A stretch of DNA of 15,011 bases, from assembly GCA_002686465.1 (NCBI GenBank), contig NZCP01000001.1, positions 1 through 15,011 of the forward strand, given 5' to 3'. The DNA comes from Candidatus Woesebacteria bacterium (GTDB lineage Bacteria > Patescibacteriota > Microgenomatia > UBA8517 > UBA10165). A model generated the notes under the pieces. It was not told where the DNA came from. It did not search any database and was given only the letters and a program-made list of their open reading frames with translations. Below are positions 1 through 4,516 of this stretch, piece after piece (the first letter of the stretch is position 1; each line of letters opens with the position of its first letter). Both the position numbers and the translations under genes were made by a program.

Positions 1-489
1 AACTTCCCTTGTCTGTTCCAGGTGCGCCTCTTGATCTACTCCAACCGGAACCAAATCTCCTTTAACACACAAAATGTCAGCAACTTGATAAATTGGATAG
101 TTCACAAAACCCAAACTAAACTTATCAGTAAGACCCTTCATTTTGATTTCGTCTTTGATGGTAGGATTTCTCAGTGCCCTATTGTGAGCCACATACATGC
201 TAAAGATTGCTGCCAATTCGTAAATTTCTGGAATCTCTGACTCGACAAAGATAGTGACTTTTTTAGGATCCAAACCAACAGACAAGTTATCAATTGCAAC
301 TTGTCTCGTGTACTCTTTTATAACGTCTGGGGTCTCAGAAAGAGTAGTTAAGGCATGAAGATCAGCGAGAATAACAAAAGTCTCGTAATCATCTTGGAGC
401 TTAACACGGTTCTCCAAAGTACCCACATAATGCCCCAAATGGAGCTTTCCTGTAGGTGTATCGCCAGTTAAAATTCGCTTTTTAGCCAT
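1..489 (-). CDS. trpS: Tryptophanyl-tRNA synthetase, N-terminal part (runs off the left edge)
   Basis: Class I aminoacyl-tRNA synthetase that charges tRNA-Trp in the cytoplasm. The minus strand from 489 to base 1 is open for 163 codons. The class I HIGH signature appears as HLGH at residues 17-20 (GKLHLGHYVG). It is followed by an ADLHALTT segment, a VAHNRALRNP segment, and a VGVDQEAHLEQTR segment typical of the TrpRS Rossmann core and its tryptophan/adenylate site. The C-terminal half with the KMSKS loop lies outside the window. The ATG at 489-487 overlaps the stop codon of the upstream gene by one base (TAATG), so translation is probably coupled. No Shine-Dalgarno sequence is visible. TyrRS was considered, but the DLHALT and GVDQEAHLE blocks fit TrpRS better. 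Confidence 0.93.
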   Translation of the reverse strand, partial: MAKKRILTGDTPTGKLHLGHYVGTLENRVKLQDDYETFVILADLHALTTLSETPDVIKEYTRQVAIDNLSVGLDPKKVTIFVESEIPEIYELAAIFSMYVAHNRALRNPTIKDEIKMKGLTDKFSLGFVNYPIYQVADILCVKGDLVPVGVDQEAHLEQTREV

Positions 490-782
490 TATTGTTTTTT
501 CTTTCTAGCAACTTTACCATCTACAATTTCAACTTCATCATCATTAATCCAATCAAATTTCCTTCTAAGAACTTCGTTGTCGCCGTCTATCTCGTCGGCA
601 ATCCCAGATAATATTTGCTGTACTAACGGGTCAAACCCACTCGGATCTCTTTTAAATGCATCTACATCATCTGGGACAAGAATATTGATACGAATTGGTG
701 CTCCACCAGGGTTTTCGCGCGCAACCTTTGCCGCTCGATTAAAAAACTGACGCCTGGCATCAACAACTCTTTCTTTATCCAT
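489..782 (-). CDS. Small hypothetical protein coupled to trpS
   Basis: A 97-residue soluble, charged protein that I do not recognise. It has no signal peptide, membrane segment or cysteine. The N-terminal half is basic and helical-looking (VVDARRQFFNRAAKVARENPGG). A short beta-like stretch follows (APIRINILVPDD), then an acidic middle and a lysine-rich tail (ARKKKQ). The reading frame is supported by the one-base stop/start overlap with trpS and by a good extended -10 box nine bases upstream of its ATG. It is therefore probably the first gene of a two-gene transcript. Its position suggests a conserved partner or simply a co-transcribed gene; the sequence gives no function. Confidence 0.75.
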   Translation of the reverse strand: MDKERVVDARRQFFNRAAKVARENPGGAPIRINILVPDDVDAFKRDPSGFDPLVQQILSGIADEIDGDNEVLRRKFDWINDDEVEIVDGKVARKKKQ

Positions 783-791
783 ATATGCTAT

Positions 792-800
792 ATTCTACCA
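792..800 (-). promoter_or_regulatory. Extended -10 promoter of the small gene-trpS unit
   Basis: Minus strand reads TGG-TAGAAT, with nine bases between the box and the ATG at 782. The predicted transcription start is about 1-2 nt from the start codon, so the mRNA would be nearly leaderless. No Shine-Dalgarno sequence precedes the gene. Confidence 0.55.
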
Positions 801-802
801 CT

Positions 803-826
803 AAAAAAGCCGCTTTTTGAGCGGCC
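803..826 (-). terminator. Rho-independent terminator
   Basis: Minus strand: GCCGCT stem, five-base loop, AGCGGC stem, then TTTTTT. It lies just upstream of the 489-782 gene and ends whatever transcript crosses 827-1068. Confidence 0.8.
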
Positions 827-1068
827 ATATCGAAACCTGGATACAAAGTAATACTTTATCCAGTGCTCCAGCCTTTAGCCGACACACTTTTGTGATATGA
901 TTACGCTTCACTTGCGTATCCCACTTCGCGACTGCTTCGCAGGATCGGCTCCAGAATCCCAATCAATTCCTTCACGGCCTTTATGTCGATATTGTAGCTT
1001 AATTCCTCCTAGAAATCAATGGTGGTAGTACAGATATTTTAACCTCCTCTCTAATACATTGTTTCAAC
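827..1068 (-). other. Unassigned stretch between two terminators; possible small RNA or peptide gene
   Basis: No recognisable gene. On the minus strand there are two strong Shine-Dalgarno-like AGGAGG motifs (around 1041-1047 and 1005-1010). A frame at 901-1008 is open for 35 codons and reads like an amphipathic peptide (KAVKELIGILEPILRSS), but no ATG, GTG or TTG sits at a good distance from either motif. A weak hairpin lies at 839-861 (GGATA/TATCC) and the 803-826 terminator follows. A plus-strand frame at 898-1029 also exists and looks like nothing known. The stretch could be a small RNA, a decayed gene, or a peptide gene with a non-standard start. Confidence 0.35.
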
Positions 1069-1096
1069 AAAAAACCCACCTAAAAACAGGTGGGCA
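1069..1096 (-). terminator. Rho-independent terminator of the tRNA-Met unit
   Basis: Minus strand: CCCACCT stem, GTTTTT loop, AGGTGGG stem, then TTTTTTG. It lies 27 bp beyond the 3' end of the tRNA at 1123 and most simply terminates the tRNA pair. Confidence 0.85.
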
Positions 1097-1122
1097 GTTT
1101 ACCCTGAGATTGCACGATGTAG

Positions 1123-1194
1123 TGGCTGGGGTGGGATTCGAACCCACAACCTTGCGCGTATGAAGCGCCTGCTCAACCATTGAGCTACCCAGCC
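1123..1194 (-). tRNA. tRNA-Met (CAT), probably elongator
   Basis: A 72-nt cloverleaf. The acceptor stem GGCTGGG/CCCAGCC is fully paired. The D arm is GCTC/GAGC, and the anticodon loop TTCATAC gives CAT. The T arm is GTGGG-TTCGAAT-CCCAC and the discriminator base is A. CCA is not encoded (CTA follows). The strong G1:C72 pair argues against an initiator. The separate tRNA-Ile(UAU) in this window makes an Ile2 (lysidine) identity for this CAT tRNA less likely, though not excluded. It sits four bases behind the intron-containing tRNA and is presumably cut from the same transcript. Confidence 0.9.
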
Positions 1195-1198
1195 AAGT

Positions 1199-1473
1199 TG
1201 GTTGCGGGGCCGGGAATCGCACCCGGTCTAGGAGATTATGCAAACTGTTGGCTCACCTTTCGGTAAGTGTCGGACTATGTCTTGTCGCCTTAGGCGACCT
1301 TGGCGTATAGTCTCTACGGATTTCCGCCTAAATATTCATTTGGCGGATCTTTCCTCGGCGTTGCCATATTAAATCTAACTTAGGGTTCACCGATATAGCC
1401 AAGTGCGCATTCCGGTGTTACCATCGGAAGGGCCCATACTTGAGCCTCCTGTGCAGCTGTACACTACCCCGCA
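1199..1473 (-). tRNA. tRNA-Met (CAT), probably initiator, interrupted by a group I intron
   Basis: The 5' exon is 1473-1443 and the 3' exon is 1240-1202, with an encoded CCA at 1201-1199. Joined, they give a 70-nt body. The acceptor TGCGGGG/CCCCGCA resembles initiator tRNAs (GCGGGG...CCCCGCAACCA) and ends in a weak U1:A72 pair, as an initiator needs. The anticodon loop is CTCATAA. Against initiator identity, the anticodon stem (GGAGG/TCTCC) lacks the usual three G:C pairs, and the D stem has U11:A24 rather than A11:U24. The D loop (ACAGCT) has no GG, and the T loop (TGCGATT) has G at position 55. The exon ends regain a normal seven-base loop only after removal of 1241-1442. Confidence 0.82.
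1241..1442 (-). ncRNA. Group I self-splicing intron in tRNA-Met (202 nt, no ORF)
   Basis: The intron lies between U33 and C34 of the anticodon loop. The 5' exon end GGCU pairs with the internal guide GGCC, with the required U:G at the splice site (P1). Immediately before the guide, UAUG pairs with the 3' exon CAUA (P10). The last intron base is G. The P7 signature appears as GAGACUAUA and ACAUAGUCC, and a GGCAACGCCGAGG block matches the P4-P6 region of small group I introns. Size and layout resemble the compact IC3-type introns of bacterial tRNAs such as Azoarcus tRNA-Ile and cyanobacterial tRNAs. Subgroup IC3 is inference. No homing endonuclease is encoded inside. Confidence 0.9.
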
Positions 1474-1490
1474 TATCGCTGCAAGGCTAA

Positions 1491-1499
1491 AGTATACCA
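1491..1499 (-). promoter_or_regulatory. Extended -10 promoter of the tRNA-Met pair
   Basis: Minus strand reads TGG-TATACT, 17 bp upstream of the mature 5' end at 1473. A short 5' leader would be removed by RNase P. Confidence 0.6.
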
Positions 1500-1583
1500 A
1501 AATAGGACCTGATTGCCAATATTCGCTTGACAAGTAACAGAATAGCATATAAGATAATAACTGAACCATAGTACTTTGTACAA

Positions 1584-2258
1584 ATGATTCGTAAACCAAA
1601 AGAAAATAGAAAAGCAATAAGACTCAGAAAAGAAGGAGAGAGCATAAAAGATATTGCCAGTCTTCTTAGTGTCTCCCCTTCCATCGTAAGTTTATGGGTC
1701 CGCCACATCCAGTTGTCTCCGATGCAAGAGCAAAGGTTAGCTAAAAAGGCTTTGAATGCGCTACAAAGAGGTCGCAAGAAAGCATTAATAATTCAACAAA
1801 AAGAGCGTAGACGCAAGAAAAACAGACTAATAAAAGAAGCCTTAAGAGAAATTGGCAAATTATCAAAGCGCGATATTTTCGTCGTTGGCATTGCGCTTTA
1901 TTGGGCAGAGGGATTTAAAAAAGACAATCGTCTTGGATTTGCAAATTCTGATCCCAAAATGATTAAGCTTTTTCTAAAATGGCTTAAAATTGTTGGTGTT
2001 CCTAAAGAAAACATACGACTACGAGTTGGATTAAACATAAGTCATAAAGAACGGGTGGGAAAAGTACAGAAATATTGGGAAAAACAGACTAGCATAACTA
2101 CTACACAGTTCCAAAAACCGTTCTTTCAGAAGTTCAAATGGAAGAGACAGTTCCCGAATCCAGAAGAATATTTTGGAGTTTTGAGGATCCGAGCAATTAA
2201 CCAAGGTCCACTATTTATAAAAATTCATGCCTGGATTGAAGAATTACAAAAATCTTAA
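1584..2258 (+). CDS. HTH protein with a possible LAGLIDADG-like endonuclease core
   Basis: A 224-residue basic protein. Residues 10-42 form a helix-turn-helix of resolvase/IS30 style (AIRLRKEGESIKDIASLLSV...IVSLWV). Residues 45-95 are a lysine/arginine-rich helical linker. The core at about 97-175 contains GIALYWAEGFK, then FANSDPKMIKLFLKWL and YWEKQTSI. I recall a family of short HTH proteins, common in uncultured bacteria, sharing an aLYWaEG...NSDP...YW pattern. The first block could be a diverged single LAGLIDADG helix with E109 acidic, but that fold assignment is my inference. The gene is divergent from the intron-containing tRNA, 110 bp from its 5' end, and its stop overlaps the convergent FtsB-like gene by four bases. 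There is no clear Shine-Dalgarno sequence; a GATAAT at 1552-1557 could be its -10. It could equally be a transcription factor. Confidence 0.7.
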   Translation: MIRKPKENRKAIRLRKEGESIKDIASLLSVSPSIVSLWVRHIQLSPMQEQRLAKKALNALQRGRKKALIIQQKERRRKKNRLIKEALREIGKLSKRDIFVVGIALYWAEGFKKDNRLGFANSDPKMIKLFLKWLKIVGVPKENIRLRVGLNISHKERVGKVQKYWEKQTSITTTQFQKPFFQKFKWKRQFPNPEEYFGVLRIRAINQGPLFIKIHAWIEELQKS

Positions 2259-2611
2259 TTAAAAAACAGCTTTGTCCACCTTTTCCAAATCGGTGCCTCC
2301 TCTACAAACTCTTCCTCCTCATCCGGTGGTGCCAATCTTCTCAAGACATCGTCTTCAGGTAAAACAACAACGACTTCGTCTTCTTTTGCAAGTCCTAACC
2401 TTTCTCTGGCCTCACGCTCCACAAACTCCTCCGACTCAATCTGCTCGCGCAGCTCTAAAAGTTCTGCTTGCTCGCGCTCCAACTCCTCAACCCTTTTTTG
2501 AGCCTCTCCTATGGAGTCATCCTTGCCCAAAAGTTTAATTGTCGAACGAGCCACAGAAACTATCACAAACAGGCTTACTATAAGGGTAATATATTTTAGG
2601 TATTTTCTCAT
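2255..2611 (-). CDS. FtsB/DivIC-like septum formation protein
   Basis: A 118-residue single-pass membrane protein of the FtsB/DivIC/FtsL type, which bridges the division complex at the septum in other bacteria. Residues 5-25 form the membrane anchor (YITLIVSLFVIVSVARS). Residues 33-68 form a heptad-rich acidic coiled coil (EAQKRVEELEREQAELLELREQI). Next comes the family-typical end of the coil, EREARERLGLAKEDEVVVVLPE. The acidic tail (DEEEEFVEEAPIWKRWTKLFF) is an extension whose final WKRW...FF could bind a partner or the membrane. It is convergent with the HTH gene and divergent from the recombinase gene. FtsL or another coiled-coil anchor is the alternative; the ERLGLA...VVLPE block favours FtsB/DivIC. 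Confidence 0.82.
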   Translation of the reverse strand: MRKYLKYITLIVSLFVIVSVARSTIKLLGKDDSIGEAQKRVEELEREQAELLELREQIESEEFVEREARERLGLAKEDEVVVVLPEDDVLRRLAPPDEEEEFVEEAPIWKRWTKLFFN

Positions 2612-2663
2612 TTCCCAAGCGAGTAACAGTTGCGGCGGGCTAGTTTTTAGTGATAATATGGGA

Positions 2664-2669
2664 TATAAT
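2664..2669 (+). promoter_or_regulatory. -10 box of the recombinase gene
   Basis: A perfect TATAAT ends 12 bases before the ATG at 2682. The predicted transcription start is then around 2676, which excludes the upstream ATG at 2658 and favours 2682 as the translation start. A second box-like GATAAT is at 2652-2657. Confidence 0.5.
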
Positions 2670-2681
2670 CATTCCGAGAAT

Positions 2682-3548
2682 ATGGTCGCTGTAACAACAC
2701 TTTCTGAATCGCAACAAGAGTTTATGGAGGAACTCAAAAAGCGAGGGCGAGCTACCGCCACTATTTTAGCTTACAACAAAGATCTAGAGCAACTATTGGA
2801 ATACCTTTCCCAAAATGGGAAGTCTACAGCAAGAGGTATTCGCCCAGCTGATATAGAAGCTTTTCGTGACTCACTTCGTAATGGAGACTATACCGACAAA
2901 TCGGTCTCTCGCAAACTCAATGCCGTAAAGACATTTTTTCGCTGGCTAGTTATCCAAAAGGTTTTAGAAAATGACCCAGCAGCCCCTGTTGCCCATCCCC
3001 GCTACGAGAATCCACCTCCCCGGATCCTCTCCCGCATGGAATACAGGGCACTAAGGGATGCTGCACGCCAGGACGTGCGAATTGCTGCGGTCATCGAGCT
3101 AATGTTGCAAACCGGGATAAGAATTGGCGAAGTGGCAAATCTAAAACATGATGATATACAAAATGCTCAAATTGGAATATCGGCATATGAGTCTCAACCT
3201 GAACGGACAATACCACTAAATCCTGCCGCAAAACAATCCTTGGAGAGTTACCTCGCCGTCCGTACAAAGGCAACAACACCTCATGTTTTTGTGACAAAAA
3301 CTGGCAGGCCCCTACTCGTCCGGAACATACGAAGTGCTGTGGACCGCTACTTTAGGGAATCTGGAATTGAGAATGCAAAGGTTAACGATCTTCGCAATAC
3401 CTTCATCACACACCAGCTGCGCGCAGGAGTTGACATAGTAACAGTCTCCAAAATAGCCGGCCATAAAAGGCTTTCTACAACCGAGCATTATCTGAAGTTT
3501 GTTGAGCGCAAGGACAACAAACGAGGAGCAAGACTTGAGGAGCTGTAG
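2682..3548 (+). CDS. Tyrosine recombinase, XerC/XerD-like, with altered catalytic residues
   Basis: A 288-residue site-specific recombinase. The SAM-like core-binding domain is at about 7-95 (TATILAYNKDLEQLLEYL...KLNAVKTFFRWL). The catalytic domain is at about 112-285. The first arginine is R147 in TGIRIGE. The second-box arginine is R238 in NDLRN, the third-box H261 is in AGHKR, and the nucleophile Y270 is in TTEHY. Two positions differ from the family. The HxxR histidine is Asn (N235), and the beta-hairpin lysine position appears to be Glu (E170, before PERTIPL). The length is normal for XerC/D. It could be the chromosome-dimer resolvase of a lineage with a relaxed active site, or a specialised or inactive paralogue. 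I chose the ATG at 2682 because TATAAT lies at 2664; the open frame extends upstream to 2511 over the divergent gene. Confidence 0.85.
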   Translation: MVAVTTLSESQQEFMEELKKRGRATATILAYNKDLEQLLEYLSQNGKSTARGIRPADIEAFRDSLRNGDYTDKSVSRKLNAVKTFFRWLVIQKVLENDPAAPVAHPRYENPPPRILSRMEYRALRDAARQDVRIAAVIELMLQTGIRIGEVANLKHDDIQNAQIGISAYESQPERTIPLNPAAKQSLESYLAVRTKATTPHVFVTKTGRPLLVRNIRSAVDRYFRESGIENAKVNDLRNTFITHQLRAGVDIVTVSKIAGHKRLSTTEHYLKFVERKDNKRGARLEEL

Positions 3549-3665
3549 TAAATTACCAACTTCTAACTCCAAGGTATAGTCTGAAAACAAATCTCCATCC
3601 TGGCTTTTAAAATTTGTGGGTGGAGAAGGACTCGAACCCTCAACCGCCAAGGTATAACAACGTTG

Positions 3666-3763
3666 ATTTTGAAATGCCTGTGCGCGCGCTAGGATTCGAA
3701 CCTAGAACCCCCAAGGTATAAGCTTGGTGCTCTAACCATTGAGCTACGCGCGCATTTCAAAAT
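3666..3763. repeat. 12-bp perfect inverted repeat bracketing tRNA-Ile
   Basis: ATTTTGAAATGC at 3666-3677 and GCATTTCAAAAT at 3752-3763 are exact reverse complements; the GC at 3752-3753 is the start of the tRNA gene. In the transcript the leader and trailer would pair and prolong the acceptor stem, making the tRNA the head of a long hairpin. It may be a processing signal or the ends of a mobile or duplicated unit. Confidence 0.8.
3681..3753 (-). tRNA. tRNA-Ile (anticodon TAT)
   Basis: An intact 73-nt cloverleaf. The acceptor GCGCGCG/CGCGCGC is perfectly paired and the D arm is GCTC-AATGGTTA-GAGC. The anticodon arm is CCAAG-CTTATAC-CTTGG, giving UAU. The T arm is CTAGG-TTCGAAT-CCTAG and the discriminator is A. 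CCA is not encoded. UAU reads the isoleucine codon AUA directly. Most bacteria instead use a CAU tRNA whose C34 is changed to lysidine by TilS. The gene lies inside the anticodon-loop insertion of another tRNA-Ile-like gene and is bordered by a 12-bp inverted repeat. Confidence 0.93.
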
Positions 3764-3879
3764 TAAGCTTGTGCTCTATTTTGGGCGAAGCGAAAAACAA
3801 GCTTTGCTTTAGACGAAGTCCAAGCTCTGCTTATCCATTGAGCTATCCACCCAAATTTTCAAAGCTAAGCTTGGTGCTC
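3719..3879 (-). repeat. Three direct copies of a 14-bp tRNA-Ile internal segment
   Basis: Plus-strand TAAGCTTGGTGCTC occurs inside tRNA-Ile (3719-3732) and at the cupin gene end (3866-3879). A copy with one G missing is at 3764-3777. The second and third copies are both preceded on the plus strand by ATTT(T)CAAA and so lie in equivalent places upstream of the two tRNA 5' ends. This points to duplication of a leader-plus-tRNA unit. Confidence 0.8.
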
Positions 3880-4467
3880 GGGCTCAATTATACCAAAACT
3901 CGAGGGGTCTTGCCTATCAACTCTACCATTTCCATTCATGCGTCGTTCCATGGAGTGGATTCTCTGGGCAATACCTCTATTTTCCTCTGCCTCCCTGTAA
4001 ATGTGCAGCTCCTCTTCTGGGACCCATGCACCGTTTTTAATAGCAACATGAACTAAGGCTGGACGGAAACCTGTTACGCCTAAATGTGTATGCTCGATTC
4101 CTGGTTTAATGGTGTAGTAGGGTTGTTTAGCATCTAACCGAGTTACCTTGCCGCCATCTACAAGATGTAACACACCGGCGATAACAACATAAGGCTCCGC
4201 TTCTATCTTAAATAGGTGCCAGTGCTCAGAAGTAGTCGAAAACGGAGGGAGTGTATAAACATAATGGATATCGGGGTCCACTATATGCCTGTCAAGATGA
4301 TACCGGCCCTCAGATCCCCCTTTATGTCTCGCAGGTGGGTTGTGAAATAGCACACCCTCTCTAATATAACCATTCTCAACCATATATCTGTAACCTTCGG
4401 TGCTATGATAAGAAAGAAGCTCGTCTGGAGTATCAGCCGACGTTGGTCTGGACTCACGAATAGACAT
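3865..4467 (-). CDS. Cupin-fold protein of unknown substrate
   Basis: A 200-residue soluble protein with one cupin beta-barrel. Motif 1 is at 80-99 (SEHWHLFKIEAEPYVVIAG), giving metal ligands H82, H84 and E89 or E91. Motif 2 is at 119-127 (TIKPGIEHTH), giving H126. All four ligand positions are filled, so metal binding is likely. Substrate and reaction cannot be read from the sequence; sugar isomerase-like and dioxygenase-like cupins share this pattern. The last 40 residues are polar and the final EHQA is encoded by the 14-bp repeat shared with tRNA-Ile. An in-frame TTG at 4479 sits almost on the -10 box, so I chose the ATG at 4467, 13 bases after it. It lies downstream of the ATPase gene with 49 bp between them and has its own promoter. 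Confidence 0.75.
   Translation of the reverse strand: MSIRESRPTSADTPDELLSYHSTEGYRYMVENGYIREGVLFHNPPARHKGGSEGRYHLDRHIVDPDIHYVYTLPPFSTTSEHWHLFKIEAEPYVVIAGVLHLVDGGKVTRLDAKQPYYTIKPGIEHTHLGVTGFRPALVHVAIKNGAWVPEEELHIYREAEENRGIAQRIHSMERRMNGNGRVDRQDPSSFGIIEPEHQA
3887..3895 (-). promoter_or_regulatory. Extended -10 promoter of the nested tRNA locus
   Basis: Minus strand reads TGG-TATAAT, a consensus extended -10. It lies within the last codons of the cupin gene, about 35 bp upstream of the outer tRNA 5' end at 3852. Transcription would start near 3880 and cross the whole tRNA locus. Confidence 0.6.
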
Positions 4468-4480
4468 ACAATAAGTCAAT

Positions 4481-4489
4481 ATTCTAGCA
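4481..4489 (-). promoter_or_regulatory. Extended -10 promoter of the cupin gene
   Basis: Minus strand reads TGC-TAGAAT, 13 bases before the ATG at 4467. The predicted leader is about 6 nt, too short for a Shine-Dalgarno sequence. Confidence 0.5.
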
Positions 4490-4516
4490 GATTTTCCTTA
4501 AGAATTAAAAGTGGGG

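Larger units (their letters stand above)
3617..3852 (-). pseudogene. Interrupted tRNA-Ile(UAU)-like gene in three pieces, enclosing another tRNA
   Basis: Three fragments in order on the minus strand rebuild one tRNA. 3852-3832 gives the acceptor GGGTGGA, D-stem GCTC and D loop. 3776-3764 gives GAGC, A, and anticodon stem CAAG with CTTA. 3654-3617 gives TACC, stem CTTGG, variable loop, T arm GAGGG-TTCGAGT-CCTTC, acceptor TCCACCC and A73. Joined, they make 72 nt, one short of the embedded tRNA-Ile because one C is missing from the anticodon stem. The centre is nearly identical to that tRNA, while the acceptor and T stems differ but pair correctly. One 55-nt insertion sits at the end of the D loop between ATA repeats. 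A second of about 107 nt sits in the anticodon loop between TTA repeats and contains the intact tRNA. The flanks AAAATTT and AAATTTT extend the acceptor stem by 7 bp. It may be decayed, or processed from pieces; I cannot tell. Confidence 0.65.

Noticed and set aside
1387..1777. Open frames on the minus strand over the tRNA-Met intron and HTH gene region
   Set aside because: They overlap the tRNA exons, the group I intron and the antisense of a better-supported gene, and have no family resemblance.
2511..2681. Longer N-terminus of the recombinase starting at 2511
   Set aside because: It would overlap the divergent FtsB-like gene by 101 bp and start upstream of the TATAAT at 2664; the extra residues do not look like a Xer N-terminus.
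3549..3616. Terminator between the recombinase gene and the tRNA locus
   Set aside because: Only a weak CAAAT/ATTTG pairing followed by TTTTC; insufficient.
3778..3831. Group I intron in the 55-nt insertion of the outer tRNA
   Set aside because: Far too short and no P7 or internal guide pairing; only a hairpin (GAGCTT/AAGCTT) is visible.
3719..3879. CRISPR-like repeat array
   Set aside because: Three copies of a 14-bp tRNA-derived segment with unequal spacing; repeat and spacer lengths do not fit CRISPR and no cas gene is present.
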